NCBI RefSeq assembly: GCF_022508225.1
Contig: NZ_JAETXJ010000005.1
Coordinates: 1 to 64,000, forward strand
Origin: Desulfovibrio sp. UIB00
GTDB taxonomy: Bacteria; Desulfobacterota; Desulfovibrionia; Desulfovibrionales; Desulfovibrionaceae
Length of the DNA stretch: 64,000 bases
Direction: 5' to 3'
Shown here: one piece after another, positions 36,130 through 44,117 of the stretch
Position numbering within the stretch: position 1 is the first letter of the stretch
Layout of the letters: each line of letters opens with the position of its first letter
Notes under the pieces: model-generated
What the model was told of the DNA's origin: nothing
Databases searched by the model: none
What the model saw: only the letters and a program-made list of their open reading frames with translations
Made by a program: the position numbers and the translations under genes

Positions 36130-37253
36130 TGACAGATACCGCGAATCAACCTTCCATAACGGGTTTCGGCTCCTGCCCGCTTGATCGCTGGCTGGCCCGC
36201 CAGTGCGGGGCACGTAGCGCCGGGGAACTGCCCGGCAAGCTGGCGATTGCGCAAGCGGCCCTGCTGCGCAGCACCTTGCGGCAGGCCGTGCATGGGGCGT
36301 TTTATGCCAGGCATTTGCGGGAGTGCGATCTGGATATAACCAGTGTGGATGATCTGGAGCGCCTGCCCTTCACCACAGCGGAAGACCTGCGCAACTGGGG
36401 GGATTTTTTGTGCGTTTCGCAGGGGGATGTGCAGCGTATGGTCACGCTGCACACGTCAGGCACCACGGGGCAACCCAAGCGGCTTGCCTTTACTGATGCG
36501 GATTTGGCCCGCACGCGCGATTTTTTTTCCGTGGGCATGAGCCAGCTTGTGGGCGCAGGGCAGCGGCTGGCAGTGCTGTTGCCCGGTGCGGAACGGCCTG
36601 ACGGCGTGGCCGACCTGCTGCGACAGGCCTTGGGCGCGGCGGGTGTGGATGTGCTGGCTCCACCGCCGGAAGTCCACGCGACCCCATCGCCAGATGCTGA
36701 CCCTTGCGCGGAGCCGGGCAAAGCTCTTGCCCAGTGGCTGGAGCAGACAAAGCCCCATTGCCTTGTGGCCGCGCCCGCGCAACTGGCCCTTTTGCTGAAA
36801 CATTTCCCCGAACGGGGGCCGCAGGGGCTTGCGGGCGTACTCACCAGCGCTGAGCCGCTGGACGATGCGCTTGGTCTGGCCTTGCGCCGGGCGTGGCAAT
36901 GCGAGATTCTGGATCACTACGGCCTCACCGAAACCGCCTACGGTTGCGCGGTGGAATGCCCCGCACATCAGGGTTTTCACGTGCGCGAACTGGACGTTCT
37001 GATAGAAATAGTAGATATTTCAGGGCGTAAAGTGTTGGCCCAAGGCGAGGAGGGCGAGGTCGTCATTACCACGCTTCAACGACAGGCCATGCCCTTGGTG
37101 CGATATCGAACTGGTGATGTGGCCTGTCTGCTGCCAGCCCCTTGCGCCTGCGGCAGCCCCTTGCGCAGGCTCGGCCCTGTGCGTGGCCGCATTGAACGCA
37201 AAAGCGGGCAGCCGCCGCGCATCGTGCGCCCGGCCAAGGGGCGGGGTGTTTAG
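36129..37253 (+). CDS. AMP-dependent ligase-like adenylating enzyme lacking the C-terminal domain
   Basis: A 374-residue member of the phenylacetate-CoA ligase/coenzyme F390 synthetase branch of adenylating enzymes. The ATP loop LHTSGTTGQPKR (about 107-118), the LTSAEPLDD strand, YGLTETAYGC and VRYRTGDVACLL are present, and CACG near the end recalls the Cys motif of F390 synthetase. The chain stops soon after the hinge (RGRIERKSGQ), so the usual mobile C-terminal domain of about 90 residues, which has the catalytic Lys and does the thioester step, is missing. It might only adenylate, or act with a partner. The GTG start at 36129 overlaps the TAG of the radical SAM gene. Confidence 0.82.
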   Translation: MTDTANQPSITGFGSCPLDRWLARQCGARSAGELPGKLAIAQAALLRSTLRQAVHGAFYARHLRECDLDITSVDDLERLPFTTAEDLRNWGDFLCVSQGDVQRMVTLHTSGTTGQPKRLAFTDADLARTRDFFSVGMSQLVGAGQRLAVLLPGAERPDGVADLLRQALGAAGVDVLAPPPEVHATPSPDADPCAEPGKALAQWLEQTKPHCLVAAPAQLALLLKHFPERGPQGLAGVLTSAEPLDDALGLALRRAWQCEILDHYGLTETAYGCAVECPAHQGFHVRELDVLIEIVDISGRKVLAQGEEGEVVITTLQRQAMPLVRYRTGDVACLLPAPCACGSPLRRLGPVRGRIERKSGQPPRIVRPAKGRGV

Positions 37254-37340
37254 CGTCTGATGCCATGCCCAACAATGGGTATTTGTATCTGGCTCCACAC
37301 AGTGATTGTTTTCAGCGCAACAAAGCGAAGAAGAAAGCAC

Positions 37341-38588
37341 ATGAAACCAGCCGTTTTGATTCTTGCCGCAGGCATGGCCTCGCGCATGGGGGCAGCCAAG
37401 GCACTGCTTTCCCTGCCCTCGCTGCCAGAAGGCGGGCGCTGCTCCGCCCTGAGGGGGCTGGTCAGTCTGTACCATACCCTTGGTGTGGAAGATGTGGTGA
37501 TCATCAGCGGCTTCCATGCCGAAATTGTGGAAGCAGAGGCTCTGGCGCTGGGGCTGACCCCAGTGCGCAATCCCGACCCGCAGCGGGGCATGTTTTCATC
37601 TGTGCAGACAGGCGTGGAAGCTCTGGTGAAGGGCGGTTTTAACGGGCAATTTTTTGTGCAGCCTGTGGATGTACCGCTGGTGCGGCCCCTGACCATCAAG
37701 GCATTGCTTGATGCCGCAGGGCAGGAAGAGGCCAACCAGGCGGCAGAGCTGGCTGTGAGCGGCAAGGCCGCGTCCATGCCGGTGCTTGTGCCGACATTTG
37801 ACGGACAGGAGGGGCATCCTCCCCTGATTCCCATGAGCTTGGCCCCGCATATTCTGGCGCACCAGGGGCAAAACGGGCTGCGCGGGGCGCTGGAAGGCGC
37901 GCCTTTGCGGCATGTGCCTGTGGCTGACGCCCTGATTCTGGAAGATATGGACACCCCAGACGACTATGCGCGCCTGCGGGTGCTGGCTAGTGAGCGGCAT
38001 ACTTTGTCGCCCGTTGAGGCGGAATGCTTGCTGCGTATGTGCAACGTGCCGGAAAAAGGCTTGCGTCACGCGCGGGCAGTGGGGGCTGTGGCCTGTTGCC
38101 TGGCCGAGGCTCTCGCGCACGTGCGTGAGGCCGCAGGCTATGATGCCGGGGTGGATCCCCGCCTGGCGCTGGCTGGTGGGTTGCTGCACGATATCTGCAA
38201 AGGCCAGCCCAGGCATGAGGCTGCTGCTGGGGAATTTTTACGGCGGCTGGAATTGCCGGAGATGGCGCGTCTGGTGCAGGATCACCGTGATCTGTCCTTG
38301 CCGGAGGACGAGCCGGTCACAGAGCGCGAGCTGGTCTATTTGGCCGACAAATACTGTTACGGCGGCAACTTTGTGCCTGTGCAGCGGCGCTTTGGCCTCA
38401 AACTGGAGGCTTATGCCCAGGATGCCCCGGCCTGCGAGGCCATCCGGGGGCGGCTTGGTCGCGTCAAGGCTTTGGAAGAGCGCATTGCCCGCGAAATAGG
38501 CAAAGAACCCGCCTTGGTGGCGGAACGCGCCCTTGTGCGTAATTGCAATGCTGCGCGCGGCAATGTTGCCCGGCGTGAGGTTGCATGA
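37341..38588 (+). CDS. Fusion of MocA-like nucleotidyltransferase and HD phosphohydrolase
   Basis: A 415-residue two-domain protein. Residues 1-200 are a MobA/MocA-type NTP transferase: LAAGMASRMGAAK is the nucleotide-binding signature, with FVQPVDVPLV as the metal-binding aspartate region. MocA adds CMP to molybdopterin to make the cytosine dinucleotide that Mop needs, so that is the leading role. Residues 230-400 are an HD domain (GLRHARAVG, LLHDICKGQPRHE, LADKYCYGG), a likely phosphohydrolase. The fusion could combine cofactor charging with removal of a phosphate or diphosphate by-product; that is inference. The start at 37341 is chosen from the NTPase motif position and GAAGAA upstream. 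Confidence 0.85.
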   Translation: MKPAVLILAAGMASRMGAAKALLSLPSLPEGGRCSALRGLVSLYHTLGVEDVVIISGFHAEIVEAEALALGLTPVRNPDPQRGMFSSVQTGVEALVKGGFNGQFFVQPVDVPLVRPLTIKALLDAAGQEEANQAAELAVSGKAASMPVLVPTFDGQEGHPPLIPMSLAPHILAHQGQNGLRGALEGAPLRHVPVADALILEDMDTPDDYARLRVLASERHTLSPVEAECLLRMCNVPEKGLRHARAVGAVACCLAEALAHVREAAGYDAGVDPRLALAGGLLHDICKGQPRHEAAAGEFLRRLELPEMARLVQDHRDLSLPEDEPVTERELVYLADKYCYGGNFVPVQRRFGLKLEAYAQDAPACEAIRGRLGRVKALEERIAREIGKEPALVAERALVRNCNAARGNVARREVA

Positions 38589-39160
38589 GCGGCATCTGGC
38601 TGGTGCGGCACGGCATGTTGCCGCCCAATCCAGAGCGGCGCATGGTCGGCGCGAGGGATATTCCTTTAAGTGATGCGGGCCGGGAGCAGATACGGCTTTT
38701 GGCGAAGCAGTTCATGCCAGCGGTGCAGGGCGCGCTTGGCGCGGTCATCTGCTCGGATCTTGACCGCTGCCGTGAGACTGCCGCCATCCTGATGGAGGCA
38801 GTGCCGCAGGGGCGGCCCCCCTTGCATGTGGAGCCCGGTCTGCGCGAGATTGATCTTGGCCTCTGGCAGGGCATGACCAAGGCGGAAATTGAGCGCGCGT
38901 GGCCCGGCGCATATGCCGCACGCGGGCAGGATATGGCGCATTTTTGCCCCCCGCAGGGTGAAAGTTTCATGCAGGCGCAGCGCCGCGCCCTGGCGGCTGT
39001 GGCGCGCTGGCGCAGGCACTACCCCGGTGCAACCCTGCTCATGGTTTCGCATGCGGGTATTCTGGGCAGCTTGCTGGCCCACTACCTTGCCCTGCCGCTC
39101 AGGGATGTGCTACGCATACCCCAATACTACGGCTGCCGCGCCTTTGTGCCGGAATGGTAG
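38585..39160 (+). CDS. Histidine phosphatase family protein
   Basis: A 191-residue phosphoglycerate-mutase-like phosphatase. The catalytic RHG is at about 8-10 (WLVRHGM), the second Arg in SDLDRCRETA, the acid in REIDLGLWQGM, and the second His in MVSHAGIL; all four are in place. Relatives include alpha-ribazole phosphatase and phosphosugar phosphatases, and the short length fits those. It overlaps the preceding gene by four bases (ATGA) and ends the overlapped run. A role in removing a phosphate from a cofactor intermediate fits the neighbours but is not shown. Confidence 0.88.
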   Translation: MSGIWLVRHGMLPPNPERRMVGARDIPLSDAGREQIRLLAKQFMPAVQGALGAVICSDLDRCRETAAILMEAVPQGRPPLHVEPGLREIDLGLWQGMTKAEIERAWPGAYAARGQDMAHFCPPQGESFMQAQRRALAAVARWRRHYPGATLLMVSHAGILGSLLAHYLALPLRDVLRIPQYYGCRAFVPEW

Positions 39161-39208
39161 CCCGCCCACAGCCGCAACCTGTACGCGCTGGCAGCACTCC
39201 CTTTTGCC

Positions 39209-39748
39209 TCAGATCCAGGCCGTGGGATTGTACACGCGGATGTGCAGCTTAATGTAACGGTCTGTGAGCACCTCTGCGGGCAGATTCAGGGCGATATGCT
39301 CCTGCTCGTGCTGGCTGAATTTCGCCAGCCAGTCCGCCGCTTCGCGGCCCAGCTCAGCCATGCGTGCCAGCGGTGTAAAGAGCGACGCCGGGCAAATCTG
39401 ATAAAGATACATCTCGCCCGCGTTCAGCACAAAAGGAAAAAGCCCGCAGGCCACAGGCCGTTCAGGCCGGGGCAGACGGCAACCCTGATTGGTGCACGAG
39501 CGGCAACCCCGGCCGTCCATAAAGGCCGTATCCTTGTTGAGCAGATAAAAGTCGTTGGCAAGGCCGGGGCGCAACTGCTCGGGCAGCAGGCCCATGGGAA
39601 AAAGCTCGTTGGAATCCTGCGGGCCGCAGCAATAGCGGCAATCGCGGCAATAGCCGTTTTGCAGCCATCCTTCGCGCCAGCTGACGGCACGGCGACGGGG
39701 AAAGACCTTCTGCCAGTGCGACAGGTAGTCCCAAAAACCTTTGCTCAT
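39209..39748 (-). CDS. YkgJ-type cysteine cluster protein
   Basis: A 179-residue protein with the CxxCxxCC pattern of zinc- or iron-binding YkgJ proteins: YCRDCRYCCG (Cys at about 34, 37, 40, 41), then GRGCRSC, GCRLPRPERPVACGLFPF and ICPAS. The ribosome site AGGAGA lies five bases before the ATG at 39748. The family binds a metal cluster, and some members help install or repair cofactors; no specific role is known. It is tail to tail with the histidine phosphatase and 34 bases from the SMR pair upstream, so it could be co-transcribed with the latter. Confidence 0.85.
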   Translation of the reverse strand: MSKGFWDYLSHWQKVFPRRRAVSWREGWLQNGYCRDCRYCCGPQDSNELFPMGLLPEQLRPGLANDFYLLNKDTAFMDGRGCRSCTNQGCRLPRPERPVACGLFPFVLNAGEMYLYQICPASLFTPLARMAELGREAADWLAKFSQHEQEHIALNLPAEVLTDRYIKLHIRVYNPTAWI

Positions 39749-39781
39749 ACGTTCTCCTGAAAGCAGCTATCCGGCCCTACA

Positions 39782-40123
39782 TCAACTTGTGTGCAGCAAC
39801 ACCATGCCGCAGACAAGCAGGGCGATGCCCGCAAATGCGCTAGGGTTGAGCTTTTGGCGCAGCAGCAGCCATCCGCCAAGGGATGTGCCAAGTACGCCAA
39901 AACCGCCCCACATGGCGTAAGCCACGGCCAAATCCATATGATGAACTGCCAGTGAAAGGCAATAGAAAGCCAGCCCCACCAGCGCAAGGGCCAGCAGGCC
40001 CACGGCGCGGCGGCGGAAGCTGTCGGAGCGCACGAGCAGCATATTGGCGGTCACGTCCAGGGCGGCAGCCAGCAAAACCAGCGGCAGGGCGGCGTTCTGG
40101 AACAGGCTTGAAATATCCATCAT
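39782..40123 (-). CDS. Small multidrug resistance transporter, second subunit (MdtI-like)
   Basis: A 113-residue four-helix membrane protein of the SMR family, probably one half of a heterodimeric exporter. The helix 1 motif normally has a Glu that binds both substrate and protons; here it is Asp 23 (AAALDVTANMLL). The rest fits the MdtI/EbrB side: VAYAMWGGFGVLGTSL and LLVCGMVLL. It overlaps its partner gene by four bases. The Asp could lower the proton affinity of this site and leave the Glu of the partner as the main one, a difference seen in some asymmetric pairs. Confidence 0.82.
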   Translation of the reverse strand: MMDISSLFQNAALPLVLLAAALDVTANMLLVRSDSFRRRAVGLLALALVGLAFYCLSLAVHHMDLAVAYAMWGGFGVLGTSLGGWLLLRQKLNPSAFAGIALLVCGMVLLHTS

Positions 40124-40587
40124 CTGTTCCCTCCTGCGGCCAGGCCGTTATTCAGGGCGGACGCTTCTGCGCGCTGCTTGCGGGCTTCAGCCTTGTTGCT
40201 GGCCGTGGGGGAGTCCTCGCGGCTGGGCTTGGGTGCCCCGTGCCCGGTACCATAGTTGACCAGCAAAGCACCAGACAGCACGCAGGCCAGACCCAGCGCG
40301 CGGCGCAAGGTCAGGGCTTCGTTCAGAAAAAGCACGCTGCCCAGGGTGATGCAGGTCAGGCCCAACCCCTCCCAGAAGGCAAAGGTCACGCCAACGGGAA
40401 TGCCCGTAACGGCCTTGGACAAAAAAAAGTAGGACATGGCGATGGCCAGCCACATGACAACCAGCCCCAAAACCTGTGCGTGGGGAAAAGCCCAGCCCTG
40501 CGCCAGCTTCATGACAAGTGTTCCGCCCACCTCCAGAAATACGGAGGCAACAAGGCAGCACCAATGATACGGTTTTGATCTAAGCAT
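40120..40587 (-). CDS. Small multidrug resistance transporter, first subunit (MdtJ-like)
   Basis: A 155-residue SMR protein. The start at 40587 is preferred over one further upstream because helix 1 then begins at residue 9. Glu 19 (VFLEVGGTLVMK) is the proton and substrate site, followed by the SYFFLSKAV and GVTFAFWEG segments typical of the MdtJ/EbrA side. About 45 extra residues at the C-terminus are polar and probably cytoplasmic. Paired SMRs of this kind export polyamines (MdtJI, spermidine) or cationic drugs. The ribosome site GAGAGA is part of an inverted repeat in the leader that may hide it. Confidence 0.82.
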   Translation of the reverse strand: MLRSKPYHWCCLVASVFLEVGGTLVMKLAQGWAFPHAQVLGLVVMWLAIAMSYFFLSKAVTGIPVGVTFAFWEGLGLTCITLGSVLFLNEALTLRRALGLACVLSGALLVNYGTGHGAPKPSREDSPTASNKAEARKQRAEASALNNGLAAGGNR

Positions 40588-40592
40588 AAAAA

Positions 40593-40670
40593 TCTCTCGC
40601 GGAAAATAGAAAGGCAATCCTTCAGCATTGAAGGACAACAATGGCTATGACCAGAGGAAGTAGCGAGAGA
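40593..40670 (-). promoter_or_regulatory. Leader RNA that can pair with the ribosome site of the SMR pair
   Basis: On the minus strand, TCTCTCGC (40663-40670) can pair with GCGAGAGA (40593-40600), which holds the ribosome site five bases before the ATG at 40587. The pairing can go on as AGCAT with ATGCT, which includes the start codon, after a bulge of T. Inside lies a 7-bp hairpin (40618-40624 with 40629-40635). A second hairpin, GAACGC/GCGTTC at 40683-40699, lies upstream. This looks like a translational switch; I cannot match it to a known riboswitch. Confidence 0.5.
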
Positions 40671-40900
40671 TGCTAGAGAAGGGAACGCCAGTAGCGTTCT
40701 TCAGGAAAGCCCGAAACGCATGGGCGTAAAAGAGGCATAAAAGCAGAGTTGAAGCATAACATGGATAGAGCATAAGGCCGTGAGAGAGGGGAGTCAAGGT
40801 TGCTGTATGCGCTGACTATTTCTGAGGCTGATGAATGCAGCCCTGTTCAGGCTGACTCATGATTGCACATTGCAGGCGTAACCGATCGAAAGTTCATCAT
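40671..40900. other. Upstream region of the SMR pair
   Basis: No gene seen. It should hold the SMR promoter on the minus strand and one further hairpin (40683-40699); no clear -35/-10 pair was found by eye. Confidence 0.35.
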
Positions 40901-40928
40901 AAAAAAGGCGGGCCATGCGGCCCGCCTT
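40901..40928 (-). terminator. Terminator of hisA and the gua-tat-his run
   Basis: A 10-bp perfect stem (40905-40914 with 40919-40928) with loop ATGC is followed on the minus strand by six T. It lies 22 bases past the hisA stop codon. Confidence 0.92.
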
Positions 40929-40949
40929 GTCTCTGCAATTATGTGCCGC

Positions 40950-41681
40950 TTATTGGGCGGCGATCCAGGCGTTGGCTTCCTCAAGGTTGAGCGTGCCCTC
41001 GTACAGCGCCCTGCCGCTCACAGCGCCAGCAAGGCTGGTGCTGCGGGTGAGGGGATAGAGCTTCTGCACATCTGCCAGCGTCGCCACGCCGCCCGCCGCA
41101 ATGACAGGCACCGTGGAAAGGCGCGAAAGATGTTCCAGAGCGGCCACATTAACGCCGCACTGCATGCCGTCGCGTTCAATATCCGTATAGATGATGAATG
41201 CAGCGCCATCGGCCAGCAGGCGGGGCAGAACCCCGTCAACGGTCAGGCCGGTATCGGCAACCCATCCACGGGTTTTGAGCTTGCCGCCCTCGGCATCCAG
41301 CGAAACGCCAATGCGGCCAGGAAAGGCACGGCACATCTCGGCAAAAAGCTCGGGCTGTTCCAGAGCCAGGGTGCCGATAATCAGGCGTGAAACGCCCGCG
41401 TCAAAATAGGCCTGGGCTGTTGCCATGTCGCGGATACCGCCGCCAAGCTGCACGGGAATGGACAGCTCGGTGCAGATACGGCGCACGATCTCGCGGCTTT
41501 TGGCCGCGCCGTCAAAGGCTCCGTCCAGATCAACCACGTGCAGCCATTGAGCGCCTCGCGCTTCCCAGGCTTTGGCGGCGTCTGTGGGGTCTTCGGCAAA
41601 GACGGTGCTTTCATGGGCGCGGCCCTGCTTGAGGCGCACGGCCTTACCGTCCTGAATGTCCACGGCGGGAAACAGAATCAT
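40950..41681 (-). CDS. hisA: ProFAR isomerase (histidine biosynthesis)
   Basis: Isomerises the phosphoribosyl-formimino intermediate of histidine synthesis in the cytoplasm (a TIM barrel). The first half starts [15 protein letters not shown] with the catalytic Asp 8; the second catalytic Asp is in [18 protein letters not shown] and [12 protein letters not shown] bind the two phosphates. At 243 residues it has the normal length. Its ATG overlaps the stop codon of the lipoprotein gene by four bases, and it is the last gene of a long co-directional run. Confidence 0.97.
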   Translation of the reverse strand: MILFPAVDIQDGKAVRLKQGRAHESTVFAEDPTDAAKAWEARGAQWLHVVDLDGAFDGAAKSREIVRRICTELSIPVQLGGGIRDMATAQAYFDAGVSRLIIGTLALEQPELFAEMCRAFPGRIGVSLDAEGGKLKTRGWVADTGLTVDGVLPRLLADGAAFIIYTDIERDGMQCGVNVAALEHLSRLSTVPVIAAGGVATLADVQKLYPLTRSTSLAGAVSGRALYEGTLNLEEANAWIAAQ

Positions 41682-42340
41682 AAACCCATATCCTTTACTG
41701 CTTTGCGCATGCCGTCTTCGGTCAGTTCTTCAGCCGTGACCCACTGGCCGCGCCGTTTGAAGAACGTACCAACGTTCATCAGATTGTCCACAAGGCCTTC
41801 CTGCCTTTCTTCAAAGACGGAGCGCGACATGATGGAGCCGTTGGCAATGTTGATGAGGAAAAACTCAACGCGCACATGGGCTGGCTCGGTAACACCGGCC
41901 GTGGAACCCTGGCGCTCGTGCCAGTCAAGAATCTGCGGCACCAGCAGCAGTTGCGCGCCCTGCTTCTTGCCATAGGCAATCCAGAGCGGCAGCGCCTGCG
42001 GCTGCTCGGAACTGTGGAAGCGCGTAAGATCCCTGGACAGATCAATAGCGTCAATATACTTGAACTGACGTTTGGAATCAGCGGTAAGCACATTGTGGAA
42101 CCGACGGTCAAGCGAGGGAAGCTGCTCATCGGCAATGCGGCCCTGATTATCAGGGATACGCCCGGTAATAAGCTGGCTTGCGTTGATCGGCTGGGTAAAG
42201 GGCGCAACCGATATGACATACGAAGGCGAAATAACGCGGGGAACGTCCGCCGTGCTTGTGGGACGGCGGCTGCAGGCGCAGGCGATCAGCATGAGGCAGA
42301 GCGCGGGCAGCAACAGCATACGAAGTCGGGATTGCATCAA
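41678..42340 (-). CDS. Lipoprotein of unknown function between hisB and hisA
   Basis: A 220-residue predicted lipoprotein: N-terminal [19 protein letters not shown] is followed by AC (lipobox LMLIAC, Cys at about 21, or the next one). The mature protein resembles envelope proteins that act in a GNA1162/LpoB-like fold ([32 protein letters not shown]), but I do not identify a family with confidence. The gene overlaps hisB and hisA by four bases each, so its production is tied to histidine genes; no direct functional link is clear. Confidence 0.75.
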   Translation of the reverse strand: MMQSRLRMLLLPALCLMLIACACSRRPTSTADVPRVISPSYVISVAPFTQPINASQLITGRIPDNQGRIADEQLPSLDRRFHNVLTADSKRQFKYIDAIDLSRDLTRFHSSEQPQALPLWIAYGKKQGAQLLLVPQILDWHERQGSTAGVTEPAHVRVEFFLINIANGSIMSRSVFEERQEGLVDNLMNVGTFFKRRGQWVTAEELTEDGMRKAVKDMGL

Positions 42341-42936
42341 TCAAGACCTCCCTTTGTGCTTCTAATGGTTGTGCCGTTTCGGCGCACTGCCTGAGCCAGG
42401 GCAAGCCCCAGCCCCTTGGCCGCCGATTCCAGCAGATGATGTCCGTTCTGACCATAGCGGAATTCCACATGCAGATTGCAGCGCGCACTGCTTGCAAATG
42501 CCTTGTAAAATTCCCGCCAGAGGTCTTTTTCTTCTCCGGCCAGAACCGGGGGCAGCAGTTCGCCGCCGCGCCACTCAAGCCAGGGGCGGCCCGAGATATC
42601 AACGGTGGCTTCCGCCAGGGCTTCGTCCATGGGAACACGCCCATAGCCCACGCGGGCAATGCCCGCCCTGTCGCCAAGGGCTTCAAGCAGCGCTTTGCCG
42701 AGCAGCAGCCCCACGTCTTCTGTGGTGTGGTGGGCGTCCACTTCCATGTCGCCCTCGCATACCAGCCGCAAATCCATACCAGCCCAAAAAGCTGTCAGCG
42801 TCAACATATGGTCGAGCAGGCCAAAACCTGTTTTCACGTCCGTAATGCCCTGACCGTCAATGTTCAGTTCAAGTCGGATGTCGGTTTCGGCGCTTTTGCG
42901 CTCTTGCGTGGAGGTTCTTGGGGCGATGTCGCTCAT
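42337..42936 (-). CDS. hisB: Imidazoleglycerol-phosphate dehydratase
   Basis: Removes water from imidazoleglycerol phosphate in histidine synthesis. A single-domain HisB of 199 residues, so without the phosphatase half found in E. coli. The Mn-binding motifs are [13 protein letters not shown] (about 64-76) and near the end a second copy that here reads [16 protein letters not shown]. All metal His are present. It overlaps tatC upstream and the lipoprotein gene downstream by four bases. Confidence 0.97.
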   Translation of the reverse strand: MSDIAPRTSTQERKSAETDIRLELNIDGQGITDVKTGFGLLDHMLTLTAFWAGMDLRLVCEGDMEVDAHHTTEDVGLLLGKALLEALGDRAGIARVGYGRVPMDEALAEATVDISGRPWLEWRGGELLPPVLAGEEKDLWREFYKAFASSARCNLHVEFRYGQNGHHLLESAAKGLGLALAQAVRRNGTTIRSTKGGLD

Positions 42937-44117
42937 GGCTTCTCCGAGGTATTTTCATCCTTGCCCGGTTTTGTTTCGGCCTCGGCGGTTTCACCGTCTT
43001 CGCCTTCGGGCTTTTCTTCGGACTCGTCTTCTTTTACAGTTTTTTTGCCAAAGCCAGCCGCCACAAAGATGCTCACTTCATAAAGAACAAGCATGGGCGC
43101 GGCCATGAGCAGCTGCGAAACTACATCGGGCGGCGAAAGAATGGCCGCTACAATAAAGATGCCCAAGATGGCGTAGCGCCGCACACGGCGCATGAGTTCT
43201 GCCGTGATAATGCCCATACGCGCCAGAAAGAAGGCAAACAGCGGCATTTCAAACACAAGGCCAAAGGCAAGTATGAGCTTGAGTACAAAGCTCAGATAGT
43301 CGCTGATCTTGGGCATGGCCACAATGGAGTCTGTGGCGTAGCTCATAAAGAAGGCAAAGGCGTTGGGAAAGACCACAAAGTAGCAGAAGGCCCCGCCGCT
43401 GATAAAGAAGAAGGCCGACATGACGGCAACGGGTATGATGCTCCGTTTTTCTTCTTCATACAGACCGGGGGCGATGAAGGCCCATACCTGATAAAAAATT
43501 GCAGGGCTGCTCACAAACACGCCAGCCACAAAGGCAATGTGCATGCGGGTGAAAAAGCCTTCGGGCAGGGTGGTGTAGATGGCGTGCGAGCCGTCAGGCA
43601 GAACGCTCAGCAGGGGGGCCACAAGGGCGTCAAAAATGGGATCAACCACGGCCCAGCAGGCTATAAAGCCCACCATGACGGCGAGGCAGCAGCGAACCAG
43701 ACGGCCGCGCAGCTCCGAGAGGTGATCCATGAGGCCCATGGGCCTGTCGTCAGCCTCTTCTTCCTCCACCTCGTCTTCCGGCGTGGCAGGAGGCGTGCTT
43801 TCGCTCTGGATGGGCAGATTTTCAGGCTCTGGCGCAGGGCTTTGCACTGCGCCAGCCGGGGGAACAGGGGGCAGAGGAGGCTGCCCGTCAGCTTGTGTTT
43901 CCGGCGTGGCTTCCGGTGCCGTTTCGGGCGCCGTTGCTGCGGTGGGTTCTTCCGAAGGTTCTGCCGCTGCTACAGGCGTATCCGCAGGGGCCGCCCCCTG
44001 AGGGGACGGCTCCGCTGCGTTTTGATCTGTCTTGTTGAGGTCGGAATGTTCCCCTGCGGTCTCAGGGGTAGACGGGGATGCGACCACCTCGGGGCTCAAG
44101 GGTTTATCCGCACTCAT
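42933..44117 (-). CDS. tatC: Twin-arginine translocase subunit TatC with long N-terminal extension
   Basis: Core subunit of the Tat pathway, which exports folded proteins across the inner membrane. The TatC fold of six helices takes residues 125-360, starting [16 protein letters not shown]; the conserved Glu and [17 protein letters not shown] are kept. About 124 residues of Pro/Ala/Glu-rich sequence precede it and 35 acidic residues follow it, both probably disordered; most TatC proteins lack these. It overlaps tatB (four bases) and hisB (four bases). Periplasmic metalloenzymes of a sulfate reducer need this system. Confidence 0.95.
   Translation of the reverse strand: MSADKPLSPEVVASPSTPETAGEHSDLNKTDQNAAEPSPQGAAPADTPVAAAEPSEEPTAATAPETAPEATPETQADGQPPLPPVPPAGAVQSPAPEPENLPIQSESTPPATPEDEVEEEEADDRPMGLMDHLSELRGRLVRCCLAVMVGFIACWAVVDPIFDALVAPLLSVLPDGSHAIYTTLPEGFFTRMHIAFVAGVFVSSPAIFYQVWAFIAPGLYEEEKRSIIPVAVMSAFFFISGGAFCYFVVFPNAFAFFMSYATDSIVAMPKISDYLSFVLKLILAFGLVFEMPLFAFFLARMGIITAELMRRVRRYAILGIFIVAAILSPPDVVSQLLMAAPMLVLYEVSIFVAAGFGKKTVKEDESEEKPEGEDGETAEAETKPGKDENTSEKP

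Noticed and set aside
40588-40900. Guanidine riboswitch in front of the SMR pair
   Set aside because: The conserved cores of the ykkC-I, II and III classes are not recognisable; only a ribosome-site pairing is supported.
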